Assembly: GCF_003234365.2 (NCBI RefSeq)
Contig: NZ_CP126260.1
Coordinates: 930,001-994,000, forward strand
Length of the DNA: 64,000 nucleotides
Direction of reading: 5' to 3'
DNA from: Curtobacterium sp. MCJR17_020
GTDB lineage: Bacteria > Actinomycetota > Actinomycetes > Actinomycetales > Microbacteriaceae
In this document: positions 15,894 through 24,477 of the stretch, piece after piece
Position numbering within the stretch: the stretch's first letter is position 1
Layout: each line of letters opens with the position of its first letter
Translations under genes and position numbers: made by a program
The notes under the pieces: generated by a model
Told to the model about the DNA's origin: nothing
The model's input: only the letters and a program-made list of their open reading frames with translations
The model's database searches: none

Positions 15894-16958
15894 GTGACGA
15901 TCACCAACGGCCACACGGTCCCGCTCGCCCCTCCGCGTGTGCACGCGGCGCGTGGGCGACTGCGTGACGAGCCGGTCGCCGGTCCGAAGAAGGTGCTGCT
16001 CGCGGCACCACGCGGCTACTGCGCCGGGGTCGACCGAGCGGTGGTCGCGGTCGAGAAGGCGCTCGAGCAGTACGGCGAGCCCGTCTACGTCCGCAAGCAG
16101 ATCGTCCACAACGTCCACGTCGTGTCGACGCTCGAGCAGCGCGGTGCGGTGTTCGTCGACGACGTCGCCGAGGTCCCGCGTGGTTCGCACGTCGTCTTCA
16201 GCGCCCACGGCGTCTCGCCGGCCGTCGTCGCCGGCGCTGCCGACCGCGACCTGCACGCCATCGACGCCACCTGCCCCCTGGTCACCAAGGTCCACCGCGA
16301 GGCCACCCGGTTCGCCAAGGCGGAGCGCACCATCATCCTGATCGGGCACACCGGTCACGAAGAGGTCGAGGGCACGATGGGACACGCCCCCGACCGCACG
16401 ATCCTGGTCAACGGGCCGGACGACGTCGCCGCGCTCGACGTCCCCGACCCCGACAACCTCGTCTGGCTGTCGCAGACCACGCTGAGCGTCGACGAGACGA
16501 TGGAGACCGTCCGCCTGCTGCGCGAGAAGTACCCCACGATCGCGAACCCGCCGTCCGACGACATCTGCTACGCCACCCAGAACCGCCAGGTCGCGATCAA
16601 GAAGGTCGCCCCGGGCACCGACCTGGTGATCGTCGTCGGCTCCGCGAACTCGTCGAACAGCGTCCGTCTGGTCGAGGTCGCCCTGGAGCACGGCGCGAAG
16701 GCCGCGCACCGCGTCGACTACGCCGAGGAGATCCGCCAGGAGTGGCTCGACGGTGTCGCCACCGTCGGCGTCACGAGCGGAGCGTCCGTCCCCGAAGAGC
16801 TCGTCGCCGAGGTCCTCGAACAACTCGCCGACGCCGGGTACGGCGCCGTGGAAGAAGTCGTGACCGCACACGAAGACCTGATGTTCTCGCTCCCCAAGGA
16901 GCTCCGCACCGACGCGTCGGGCAACCCGACGCGCGCGCTCGGCGGGCGTCGGGCATGA
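15894..16958 (+). CDS. ispH: 4-hydroxy-3-methylbut-2-enyl diphosphate reductase
   Basis: 354 residues. The [4Fe-4S] ligands C43 (APRGYCAGV), C127 (IDATCPLV) and C225 (DDICYATQNRQ) are all present. HNVHVV, SAHGVSP and VVGSANSSNS are the substrate-diphosphate binding segments. It performs the last step of the MEP pathway, giving IPP and DMAPP. The N-terminal 30-residue extension (PLAPPRVHAARGRLRDEP) is usual in actinobacteria. The downstream gene starts four bases inside it (ATGA). Confidence 0.97.
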   Translation: MTITNGHTVPLAPPRVHAARGRLRDEPVAGPKKVLLAAPRGYCAGVDRAVVAVEKALEQYGEPVYVRKQIVHNVHVVSTLEQRGAVFVDDVAEVPRGSHVVFSAHGVSPAVVAGAADRDLHAIDATCPLVTKVHREATRFAKAERTIILIGHTGHEEVEGTMGHAPDRTILVNGPDDVAALDVPDPDNLVWLSQTTLSVDETMETVRLLREKYPTIANPPSDDICYATQNRQVAIKKVAPGTDLVIVVGSANSSNSVRLVEVALEHGAKAAHRVDYAEEIRQEWLDGVATVGVTSGASVPEELVAEVLEQLADAGYGAVEEVVTAHEDLMFSLPKELRTDASGNPTRALGGRRA

Positions 16959-17719
16959 GCGGCGCGGACGGCTGGGGCTCGGTGCCGCAGCGCGAGCCGG
17001 GTCACGTCGACGACACGGCAGCGGCCGGCCAGGAGGCCCGGGGCACGTCCCCGACGACGGCCGCCGGTGCCGCGAGCGGCCGGGTCAACGGCCGACCCGC
17101 CCCCGCGTACGGCGAGTACGCACCCGAGGGATGGGTCAACCCGGTCCTGGCCGAGCAGGAACGTCAGGAGCGCGAGCAGCAGGAGCGCGACCGTCGCCAG
17201 CAGGCGGCGAGCCAGGCCGGGCAGGACGGCGCGACCGCGTACCGGTCGGGTGCCGGAGCGCCGACCGGTACCGTGCCTCCAGGCCGACCCGGCGCAGCCG
17301 GAGACCCGACCACGGGCGGGCCGCAGCGTTCCGCGTCGACGAGTCGGTTCGGCCGCACGCCCGCCGACTTCGTCCTGACGGTCGGGCTGCTCGCCTTCGG
17401 ACTCATCTCCGTGGTGCAGTCCCTCGCGGTGACCAACGTCGCGTCGACGGTGCGTCGGACCCTCGAGACGCAGTACACGGCGCTGAACGACCCGAGTGCA
17501 CTGAGCGGTGCCGCGATCATCGGTGCGATCACGAACGTCGTGGTCTTCGCGCTCGTGGCGTGGTGGTCGATCCGCCGGCTCCGGGCACGCAAGCGCACGT
17601 TCTGGGTGCCGATCGTCGGCGCGGTCGTGGCCACGTTCGTGAGCACCATCGCGTTCGTCGTCGTGGTGTTCCAGGACCCGCAGTTCGTCGAGTTCATGAT
17701 GCGCCAGGCCGGCGCCTGA
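16955..17719 (+). CDS. DUF6264-like four-helix membrane protein with disordered N-terminus
   Basis: 254 residues, coupled to ispH by an ATGA overlap. Residues 1-130 are low-complexity: a conserved YGEYAPEGWVNPVLAEQER motif, then a Glu/Arg/Gln-rich helix and Gly/Pro/Thr stretches. Residues 130-250 hold three to four transmembrane helices (TPADFVLTVGLLAFGLISVV, AAIIGAITNVVVFALVAWWS, FWVPIVGAVVATFVSTIAFVV). The YAPEGW motif plus C-terminal helices resembles the DUF6264 family. Function is unknown, and the partnership with ispH implies only co-expression. Confidence 0.78.
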   Translation: MSGADGWGSVPQREPGHVDDTAAAGQEARGTSPTTAAGAASGRVNGRPAPAYGEYAPEGWVNPVLAEQERQEREQQERDRRQQAASQAGQDGATAYRSGAGAPTGTVPPGRPGAAGDPTTGGPQRSASTSRFGRTPADFVLTVGLLAFGLISVVQSLAVTNVASTVRRTLETQYTALNDPSALSGAAIIGAITNVVVFALVAWWSIRRLRARKRTFWVPIVGAVVATFVSTIAFVVVVFQDPQFVEFMMRQAGA

Positions 17720-17730
17720 CCTCCTGGTCT

Positions 17731-17788
17731 CCTGACCGCCTGACCGCCTGACCGCCTGACCGCCTGACCGCCTGACCGCCTGACCGCC
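17731..17788. repeat. 8-bp tandem repeat, seven copies
   Basis: CCTGACCG repeated seven times without interruption directly after the DUF6264-like gene, preceded by two degenerate copies. It is a microsatellite-like tract prone to slippage. Confidence 0.9.
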
Positions 17789-17851
17789 GGGCTGCTCGCG
17801 GCGCCGGCATCCGCGCGTCGAGTGGTCGCAACACCCCGCGGCCCCGCCGTC

Positions 17852-17906
17852 GAGCGGTCACGAAGTGTCGTCCGGCACCGGCGCGACCGACAGTTCGTGA
17901 CCACTC
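17852..17906. repeat. Inverted GTGGTCACGAA repeat cluster
   Basis: GAGCGGTCACGAA at 17852-17864 pairs with TTCGTGACCACTC at 17894-17906. Further degenerate copies lie at about 17818 and 17925. This fills most of the gap between two convergent genes; a stem of 13 bp with one G-T pair could act as a terminator. No coding potential is seen in 17789-17950. Confidence 0.6.
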
Positions 17907-17950
17907 GGCCCTGCGCGCGCGGGGAGTCGTGACCACCCCAGCCCGTGGAC

Positions 17951-18004
17951 GCCGGCCAGGGTTCAGCCGGGGGGGTCAGCCGGCCAGGGTTCAGCCGGCC
18001 AGGA
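17951..18004. repeat. Tandem copies of the aminopeptidase 3' end
   Basis: GCCGGCCAGGGTTCA occurs at 17951-17965 and 17979-17993. A shortened copy lies between them, and a related copy continues into the coding sequence. The array duplicates the stop-codon region of the M18 aminopeptidase gene. Confidence 0.75.
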
Positions 18005-19250
18005 ACGCCGCGACGGCGCCGTGCAGTGAGGCCAGGTCCTCGACGTGCACGAGCTCGCGGATCGAGTGCATCGACAGCAGTCCGACGCCGATGTCGATCG
18101 TCGGGATCCCGAGCCGGGTCGCCGCGATCGGGCCGATGGTCGAGCCACCGGGGATCGTGTTCACGTTGACGAACGGCTGCCATGGCACCCCAGCCGTGTC
18201 GCACGCGGCGGCCCAGACGGCCTCGCCCTTCGCCTCGGTCATGTAGCGCTGGTTCGCGCTGATCTTCAGCAGCGGACCGGCACCGGGGCGCGGACGGTTC
18301 GTCGGGTCGTGCTTCTCGGGCTGGTTCGGGTGCACCAGGTGGCCGGCGTCGCTCGACAGCAGCCACGAGGCGCGGAACGCCCGGGCGGCCTCGGAGCGGG
18401 TGGTGCCGAGGCCCTCCTGCACGCGGCCGAGGACGTCCTCGAGGAACGGGCCACCGGCACCGGACGGGGTCGAGGAACCGATCTCCTCGTGGTCGAACGC
18501 CGCGAACACGGGGATGTGGTCGCCGTCGACCGGGGCGTCCACGATGCCGCGGAGTCCGGCGTGCACGCTCGTCAGGTTGTCCATCCGGCCCGACGCGAGG
18601 AACTCGCGGTCGATGCCGATGCGGGCGGGGGCCTGGGTGTCGGCGAGGAAGAGGTCCCACGACACGGCATCGGCTCCGAGTCGAGCGCGCAACCACTCCA
18701 CGACCGAGGTCCCTCCGGCGTCGCCGTCCACGCCGACGATCGGCAGGGTGTGGCGCTGGCGGTCGATCTCCTTGCCGTCGTTCACCCCGCGGTCGAGGTG
18801 GATCGCGAGGTTCGGGATGCGGGCGACGGCGTCGGTGCTCACCAGCCGGACGCTGCCGTCGGCGTCGACGACCCGGCCGGCGATGCGCAGGTCGCGGTCG
18901 AACCACGTGGACAGGAGCGCGCCGCCGTAGACCTCGACGTTCAGCTGCTCCCACCCGCCGGTGCGGACTCCGGGGTTCGGCTTGATGCGGAACCCGGGGG
19001 AGTCGGTGTGTGCGCCGAGGATCCGGAACGGCGTCGTCGCCGTTGCACCCTCCGGCAGGCGCCACGCGATGACCGCGCCGTCGCGGACCACCACGTACGC
19101 GCCGGGTTCGGTCGGCCAGGCGTCGAGCTCGGACAGCCCGGTGAACCCGGCTGCGACGAGGCGGTCGCGCGCAGCCACTGCCGCATGGAACGCGGTGGGC
19201 GACTCGGTGACGAACTGGGCGAACTCGGAGGCGATGGCGTCGACGGTCAC
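17991..19250 (-). CDS. M18 family aminopeptidase (aspartyl aminopeptidase-like)
   Basis: 419 residues, a full-length M18 enzyme. Metal-binding and catalytic motifs are visible: GAHTDSPGFRIKPNP, HLDRGVNDGKEIDRQ, AFDHEEIGSSTPSGAGGPF, SSDAGHLVHPN and the C-terminal MHSIRELVHVEDL. It is a dinuclear-zinc cytoplasmic peptidase that removes N-terminal (often acidic) residues. It starts at a GTG at 19250 with a weak CACGAT box six bases upstream. It lies downstream of fba on the same strand, but a hairpin separates them. Confidence 0.93.
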   Translation of the reverse strand: MTVDAIASEFAQFVTESPTAFHAAVAARDRLVAAGFTGLSELDAWPTEPGAYVVVRDGAVIAWRLPEGATATTPFRILGAHTDSPGFRIKPNPGVRTGGWEQLNVEVYGGALLSTWFDRDLRIAGRVVDADGSVRLVSTDAVARIPNLAIHLDRGVNDGKEIDRQRHTLPIVGVDGDAGGTSVVEWLRARLGADAVSWDLFLADTQAPARIGIDREFLASGRMDNLTSVHAGLRGIVDAPVDGDHIPVFAAFDHEEIGSSTPSGAGGPFLEDVLGRVQEGLGTTRSEAARAFRASWLLSSDAGHLVHPNQPEKHDPTNRPRPGAGPLLKISANQRYMTEAKGEAVWAAACDTAGVPWQPFVNVNTIPGGSTIGPIAATRLGIPTIDIGVGLLSMHSIRELVHVEDLASLHGAVAAFLAG

Positions 19251-19288
19251 CCGCCCATCGTGGCATGCGGTGGAGGCGACCGGACGCA

Positions 19289-19321
19289 GAACGGGGCACG
19301 TCCGTCGGACGCGCCCCGTTC
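19289..19321 (-). terminator. Hairpin terminator after the aldolase gene
   Basis: GAACGGGGC pairs with GCCCCGTTC, with an inner CGTCC/GGACG stem. It is followed on the minus strand by no strong U-tract. Confidence 0.65.
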
Positions 19322-19343
19322 CTCCTGGCAGCTGCTCCCGGTG

Positions 19344-20372
19344 TCAGCCCTTGGTGTGACCGGCGGAGCCGAGCACCTTCGCGGCCTCGCCCACGCGAGC
19401 CGCCATGGCGGACTCGGCGACCTTGCCCCAGGCGCGGGGGTCGTACTGCTTCTTGTTACCGACTTCGCCGTCGATCTTCAGGACGCCCTCGTAGTTCCGG
19501 AACATCGAGTCGGCGATCGAGCGCGTGAACGCGTACTGCGTGTCCGTGTCGATGTTCATCTTGATGACGCCGTTGCGGACGGCCTCGTGGATCTCGTCGT
19601 CGGTCGAGCCGGAGCCACCGTGGAAGACGAGGTCGAGCGGGTTCTCGCCCGTGCCGTGCTTGGCCGCGACCGAGGCCTGGATCTCGCCGAGGAGCTCGGG
19701 GCGGAGCTTGACGCCCCCCGGCTTGTAGACACCGTGCACGTTGCCGAAGGTGAGCGCGGCGATCCAGCGGCCCTTGTCGCCCAGGCCGAGTGCGTCGACC
19801 ACCTTCTCGACGTCGTTCGGGGTCGTGTACAGGGCGTCGTTCGTGCCCTCGTGCTCGACGCCGTCCTCTTCGCCGCCGACGACGCCGATCTCGACCTCGA
19901 GGATCGCGTTGATGTTCCGCGTCTTCTCGATCATTGTCTTGGCGATCTCGATGTTCTCGTCGAGCGGCACGGCCGAGCCGTCCCACATGTGCGACTGGAA
20001 GATCGGGTTGCGGCCGGCGCGGACCTCTTCCTCGCTCGCTGCGATGAGCGGCAGGACGAAGCCGTCGAGGGCGTCCTTCGGGCAGTGGTCGGTGTGCAGC
20101 GCGACCGTGATGTCGTAGTTCTTCGCGACCTCGTGGGCGAACTTCGCCATCGCGAGGGCACCGGCGGCACGGTTCTTGATCGTCTGGCCGGCGAAGTAGT
20201 CGGCACCGCCCGTCGTGACCTGGAGGATGCCGTCCGAGCCGGACTCCTGCAGGCCCTGGAGGACCGCGTTGATGGTCTGCGACGAGGACACGTTGACCGC
20301 GGGGTACGCGAACTTGCCCGCCTTCGCGCGTTCGATCATCTCGGCGTACTGTTCCGGCGTTGCGATGGGCAC
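19344..20372 (-). CDS. fbaA: Class II fructose-bisphosphate aldolase
   Basis: 342 residues. The zinc histidine motif VALHTDHCPK, LVFHGGSGSTDDEI and the KMNIDTDTQYAF segment define the class II (zinc) enzyme. It splits fructose-1,6-bisphosphate in glycolysis and runs in reverse in gluconeogenesis. It begins at a GTG at 20372 behind a GAAGGAGAT Shine-Dalgarno. The divergent neighbour is glpX, which dephosphorylates the aldolase's gluconeogenic product; their start codons are 89 bp apart. Confidence 0.97.
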   Translation of the reverse strand: MPIATPEQYAEMIERAKAGKFAYPAVNVSSSQTINAVLQGLQESGSDGILQVTTGGADYFAGQTIKNRAAGALAMAKFAHEVAKNYDITVALHTDHCPKDALDGFVLPLIAASEEEVRAGRNPIFQSHMWDGSAVPLDENIEIAKTMIEKTRNINAILEVEIGVVGGEEDGVEHEGTNDALYTTPNDVEKVVDALGLGDKGRWIAALTFGNVHGVYKPGGVKLRPELLGEIQASVAAKHGTGENPLDLVFHGGSGSTDDEIHEAVRNGVIKMNIDTDTQYAFTRSIADSMFRNYEGVLKIDGEVGNKKQYDPRAWGKVAESAMAARVGEAAKVLGSAGHTKG

Positions 20373-20449
20373 GTGGATCTCCTTCGACTTCGGTGATGTC
20401 CCCGCCGATCGTAGTCAGCCGGACTGGAGTGTGACTCGACGGCGGTCGG

Positions 20450-20455
20450 TAAGCT
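20450..20455 (+). promoter_or_regulatory. Leaderless -10 box of glpX
   Basis: TAAGCT, then CGGGTC, then the GTG at 20462. Confidence 0.6.
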
Positions 20456-20461
20456 CGGGTC

Positions 20462-21451
20462 GTGACTCCCTCTACGGAAACCGGCTCCCTGTTCCTCCAG
20501 CCCGACCGCAACCTGGCCCTCGAGCTCGTGCGTGCGACGGAGGCCGCCGCGATCCGTGCGCAGCCGTGGGTCGGGCGCGGTGAGAAGAACCTCGCCGACG
20601 GTGCCGCCGTCGACGCGATGCGCAAGTTCCTCGGCACCGTGAACTTCGACGGCGTCGTCGTCATCGGTGAGGGCGAGAAGGACAACGCCCCGATGCTCTA
20701 CAACGGCGAGCACGTCGGCAACGGCCACGGCCCAGCCTGCGACATCGCGGTCGACCCGATCGACGGCACCTCGCTCACCGCAGCCGGCCGCCAGAACGCC
20801 ATCTCCGTCATGGCCGTCTCGGACCGCGGTTCGATGTACGACCCCTCCGCCGTGTTCTACATGGACAAGATCGCCGCCGGGCCCGAGGGCCGCGGGGTCC
20901 TGGACCTCGAGAAGCCGATCGGTGAGAACATCCGTGCGCTTGCGAAGGCCAAGGGCAAGGACCTCGAGGACATGGTCGTGGCCGTGCTCGACCGTCCCCG
21001 CCACGACGAGCTGATCCGCGCGATCCGTGCGACCGGTGCCGGGACGCGTCTGCTGCTCGACGGTGACGTCGCCGGTGGCATCGCCGCGGCCCTGCCCGGC
21101 TCGACGATCGACATGTGCGTCGGTGTCGGTGGCACCCCCGAGGGCATCATCACGGCCTGCGCGATCAAGGCGCTCGGCGGCGTCATCCTCGGCAAGCTGC
21201 AGCCGAAGGACGACGAGGAGCGCGAGCGCGCCATCGCCGCCGGTCACGACCTGGACAAGGTCCTCGACCAGGACGACCTGGTCACGGGTGACAACACGTT
21301 CTTCGTCGCCACCGGCGTCACCGACGGCGTCCTGGTCGACGGTGTCCGTCGCTCGCGCGGTGTCATCCACACCGACTCGCTCGTGCTGCGGTCGCGCTCG
21401 AACACCATCCGTCGCATCCAGGCGGACCACCGTGCGGAGAAGTGGTTCTAG
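20462..21451 (+). CDS. glpX: Class II fructose-1,6-bisphosphatase
   Basis: 329 residues. The metal-binding motifs VVIGEGEKDNAPML and AVDPIDGTSLTAAG lie in the first third. GDVAGGIAAALPGS and GVGGTPEGIITACAIKALGG follow, as in GlpX. It removes the 1-phosphate of fructose-1,6-bisphosphate for gluconeogenesis; actinobacteria commonly rely on this class. It is monocistronic, leaderless and divergent from fbaA. Confidence 0.97.
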   Translation: MTPSTETGSLFLQPDRNLALELVRATEAAAIRAQPWVGRGEKNLADGAAVDAMRKFLGTVNFDGVVVIGEGEKDNAPMLYNGEHVGNGHGPACDIAVDPIDGTSLTAAGRQNAISVMAVSDRGSMYDPSAVFYMDKIAAGPEGRGVLDLEKPIGENIRALAKAKGKDLEDMVVAVLDRPRHDELIRAIRATGAGTRLLLDGDVAGGIAAALPGSTIDMCVGVGGTPEGIITACAIKALGGVILGKLQPKDDEERERAIAAGHDLDKVLDQDDLVTGDNTFFVATGVTDGVLVDGVRRSRGVIHTDSLVLRSRSNTIRRIQADHRAEKWF

Positions 21452-21522
21452 GCCGGACGCTCGTCTGCTGCTTCGGGGCGTCGCCGGTCTTCCGGTGGCG
21501 CCCCGTTGCACACGCCGTTGCG

Positions 21523-21528
21523 TAGGCT
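21523..21528 (+). promoter_or_regulatory. Leaderless -10 box of the gene at 21535
   Basis: TAGGCT, then CGACGC, then ATG. Confidence 0.6.
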
Positions 21529-21534
21529 CGACGC

Positions 21535-22431
21535 ATGACTGCGACAACAGCACGGATCGTCGGACTGGACACCGCAGGCATCCGCACCCTGCGTGCGCAA
21601 GCGGACGGCACGGACGACCGCCTGCCGCACGTCGTGCCGGTGGCGCCTGACCTCGGGGTGATCCTCGCCGATGACGACGGCTCGGTCCTCACCACGTCGG
21701 CGCTCGCCGAGATGGGGTGGACGGACGAGGACGTCCTGCGTGCGGCCGTTGCTGCTGCGCAGGAGCAGGCCGGCGGTGACGTCGCGGTGATCCAGCCCGG
21801 CACGATCGTCATCCAGGACCCTGACCTCGCCGTCGTGCTCGTGCTCGCACCGCAGACGTTCCAGGGCATCGAGTTCCGCGGCAGCGCAGTGGTCTTCCCG
21901 GTGGCGCCGACGACGTTCATCGTCACGGGAGACCAGGACGAGGACGGGCTCCGAGTCGCGGCCGGTGTCGCCCAGCAGATCCTGGCCGACGACGAGGGCG
22001 AGGTCCTGAGCGGACCGCCCGTGGTGCTGCGCGCTGACGGGTGGGTACGGTTCGAGCACCCGTCGCTCGACGGGGAACTGCGGACGATCCGAGCGCTGTG
22101 GACGTCGACGGCCGCGAACCTGCAGCAGGACGACCTGCAGGCGTCGTTCGATCGCCGGGGCGAGGAAGTGCACGTCGCTGCGGTGTCGGTTGCGCGGCTC
22201 GCCGAGGACTCCCCGGCCTTCTCGTACTCGTCGTGGACCCAGGACGTCGAGACGATCGTCGCCGCGGTCGACACCGTGGTGCTCGTCACACTCGACGGCC
22301 AGACGCAGCCCGTGCCCTTCGGTCGGCTCCGGGAGTTGGCGTCCGACCTGATCGACGAGCTCGACGTCCGCCCCGCCCGGTACCGGCTCCGAGGGTTCCC
22401 CGAGCTCGGTGCCATCCGCGCAGCCCTCTGA
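21535..22431 (+). CDS. Protein of unknown function
   Basis: 298 residues, soluble, acidic, with no signal peptide or transmembrane helix. It alternates strands and helices: LPHVVPVAPDLGVILADDD, VAVIQPGTIVIQDPDLAVVLVLAP, AVVFPVAPTTFIVTGDQDEDG. The arrangement hints at a repeated alpha/beta domain, and the LVPDL-like opening vaguely resembles DUF1444 proteins; neither is secure. Codon use is ordinary for the window. It has its own promoter. It precedes the polymorphic toxin cassette, but a gap of about 100 bp argues against one operon. Confidence 0.7.
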   Translation: MTATTARIVGLDTAGIRTLRAQADGTDDRLPHVVPVAPDLGVILADDDGSVLTTSALAEMGWTDEDVLRAAVAAAQEQAGGDVAVIQPGTIVIQDPDLAVVLVLAPQTFQGIEFRGSAVVFPVAPTTFIVTGDQDEDGLRVAAGVAQQILADDEGEVLSGPPVVLRADGWVRFEHPSLDGELRTIRALWTSTAANLQQDDLQASFDRRGEEVHVAAVSVARLAEDSPAFSYSSWTQDVETIVAAVDTVVLVTLDGQTQPVPFGRLRELASDLIDELDVRPARYRLRGFPELGAIRAAL

Positions 22432-22534
22432 CGCCGCGGCCGCGTCGGGGGCACGCGTCCACGTCGATGTCCCCTGATATGGTCACATTCGCGCGCCTGT
22501 GGAGAACAGGGCGAGAGATCGGACCTGGGGAGGA

Positions 22535-24061
22535 ATGATGGGGCGGCCGTCGGGGTGGGATGTCGTCGATCAGGGTGATGACCCGGTCAAGGGTGATCCG
22601 TCGACGTTGCGGATGATGTCGCGGGAGTACCAGCGCATCTCCGACGCGGCCGATGACGCCTCGACCCGGCTGAAGTCCGTCAAGGGTTCCGGGTGGCTGA
22701 CCGACTGGGAGGGTGAAGCGGCCGACGTGTTCGTCGACGCGATCGAGGACACCCCGTCGGACCTGACCAAGCTCGTCGACTCCTACGAACTCGCCGCGAC
22801 CGCCCTGTCGGGGTGGGCGGACACCGTCGACGACACCCAGTACCGGGCTGATGGTGCGCTCGCGGACGCGAAGGACGCCTCCGGGGACCTCGCCGCGGCG
22901 CAGGACCGGCTCGCCGACGCGCAGTCGACCCTGTCGCACTACCAGTCGGCATCGTCCGACCTGTCGAAGGTCGCGGAGAAGTACCCGGCCGGCTCCGAGG
23001 TGCCGGACGGGGTGGACGTGCCGTCGCCGGCGCAGTTGCGGGCAGCGTCCGACAACGCCTCCGTCGCGCAGGGCTCCGTGTCCTCGGCACAGGGCGACAT
23101 CGCGGCGGCGCAGTCCCGGATCGACGCGGCGAAGCGGCTCGTCGCCGACGCGAAGGGCGACTGGCAGGACGCGGAGCAGCGCACCGCCACCAAGATCGGT
23201 GAAGCGGCCGACGCGGGGCTGGGGAAGCAGTCCACGTGGGACAAGATCTTCGGGTCCGAGGCGTGGGAGACCATCGTCTCGGTCGCGAAGGTCGTCGTCG
23301 CGGTCGGCGGGATCATCGCGATGATCATCCCGGGGCCGTGGACGTTGATCATCGCGGCGATCGCGCTCGTGGTGTTGGCGGACACGTTGTACAAGATGAG
23401 CAAGGGCGAAGCCGACGGGTGGGACCTCGCGTTCTCCTTGCTCGACTGCGTCCCACTAGCAGGTGGCCTAGGGGTGACGGCTCGGGCGATGCGGATGGCG
23501 AGTAAGGGTGGACGGGCGACCTCACTGTTGCACGTCGGTAGTCGATTCGCACGTGGACGTGACGTGATCGCGAAACAGGTCAATGCCTTCAATGCGACGT
23601 CCAAGCTGGGAAAGCTGTTCACGCCACTGCAGCGAGTCGTTCGGCCGTTCGAACCTGGTGCTGTTCGGTTCTCGCAGAAGTCTGTCTCCTTCAACAAGAT
23701 CGACCGCACCACCGGTGAGCCGTACAACTACGACGACATCACCAGCAGCATGCGCGACGGCGGTTGGCGCGGAGACCCGGTCGACGTGGTGGAGATGCCG
23801 GACGGCGCGAGCACCAGCATGGACAACACTCGGATCAGAGCCGCGCGGGAGACCGAAACGCCAGTGCAGGCGCGCGCACACGAACACCACGAACCGTTGA
23901 CCGCAAGAGAGGTTGAACGCTTCACGAAGCGTGGTCACGCCGAGCCCAGAACGTGGGGCGAGGCCGCTGAGGTTCGGATAAAGTCGCAAGGCACGAATTG
24001 GTCGAAAGCGAATCCAGCTGGGTCTCACGACCTCCCGAAGCTCACCGGAGCACCACAGTGA
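22535..24061 (+). CDS. T7SS-type polymorphic toxin with ParB-like C-terminal domain
   Basis: 508 residues. The N-terminus (MMGRPSGWDVVDQGDDPVKG, then about 130 helical residues with a W-x-G-like WEGEAADVF) matches the putative type VII secretion signal domain of actinobacterial toxins. A coiled-coil region (about 105-225) and a hydrophobic pair (about 245-285, VVVAVGGIIAMIIPG and LIIAAIALVVLADTLYK) follow. The last 120 residues open with VRFSQKSVSF and contain VDVVEMPDGASTSMDNTRIRAAR, resembling ParB-like toxin domains. The start follows GGGGAGGA. The C-terminal third is lower in GC, as expected for an exchangeable toxin tip. The stop overlaps the immunity gene (GTGA). Confidence 0.82.
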   Translation: MMGRPSGWDVVDQGDDPVKGDPSTLRMMSREYQRISDAADDASTRLKSVKGSGWLTDWEGEAADVFVDAIEDTPSDLTKLVDSYELAATALSGWADTVDDTQYRADGALADAKDASGDLAAAQDRLADAQSTLSHYQSASSDLSKVAEKYPAGSEVPDGVDVPSPAQLRAASDNASVAQGSVSSAQGDIAAAQSRIDAAKRLVADAKGDWQDAEQRTATKIGEAADAGLGKQSTWDKIFGSEAWETIVSVAKVVVAVGGIIAMIIPGPWTLIIAAIALVVLADTLYKMSKGEADGWDLAFSLLDCVPLAGGLGVTARAMRMASKGGRATSLLHVGSRFARGRDVIAKQVNAFNATSKLGKLFTPLQRVVRPFEPGAVRFSQKSVSFNKIDRTTGEPYNYDDITSSMRDGGWRGDPVDVVEMPDGASTSMDNTRIRAARETETPVQARAHEHHEPLTAREVERFTKRGHAEPRTWGEAAEVRIKSQGTNWSKANPAGSHDLPKLTGAPQ

Positions 24062-24474
24062 GGGAACGTCGACTAACAACCGTCGAGGAACGGCAAGTCG
24101 AGGCGCGCTTGATCGCGCCCGAGGGATTCCAGTACCCCGAGCGCTTCCAACGTGCCCTTGCACAAGACCCGCTTCCCGACATCGATCCCTTCATGTGGAC
24201 GTCTGAGTACGAGAGCCAGACAAAGAACTGGGCTGACATCGTTGGGGAGCAGTATCCGACCCGTTCCCTCGTGCCCTTCGCGAAGCACCAGGACACGGAC
24301 GACGTGTTCTGTTTCGACGGTGGCGACCGTTCGGGCAACCCTCCTGTCCTGATCATCCACACGTTCGCTTCCCCCGGGACGGAGTACCGGGGTCAGTGGA
24401 CGTCGTTCGACGTCTGGTGGGAGGAAATGGAGGAGCACCGAGCAGTGTGGCTCGCGGAGCAGGAAGAGGACTGA
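24058..24474 (+). CDS. Putative SUKH (SMI1/KNR4-like) immunity protein
   Basis: 138 residues, beginning at a GTG that overlaps the toxin stop codon. The central segment LVPFAKHQDTDDVFCFDGG followed by VLIIHTFASPGTEYRGQWTSF and DVWWEEMEEH has the strand/acidic-loop pattern of SUKH-superfamily immunity proteins. It presumably binds and neutralises the upstream C-terminal toxin domain in the cytoplasm. It has markedly lower GC and different codon use than the housekeeping genes around it, consistent with horizontal transfer. Assignment rests on motif and position, not on a database match. Confidence 0.72.
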   Translation: MRERRLTTVEERQVEARLIAPEGFQYPERFQRALAQDPLPDIDPFMWTSEYESQTKNWADIVGEQYPTRSLVPFAKHQDTDDVFCFDGGDRSGNPPVLIIHTFASPGTEYRGQWTSFDVWWEEMEEHRAVWLAEQEED

Positions 24475-24477
24475 GGC

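Noticed and set aside
17731..17788. Possible CRISPR array
   Set aside because: The unit is 8 bp with no spacers; it is a simple tandem repeat and no cas gene is present.
22499..22534. An upstream start for the polymorphic toxin
   Set aside because: The ATG at 22535 has an excellent GGGGAGGA Shine-Dalgarno and begins the family-typical MGRPSGW sequence; the upstream extension does not.
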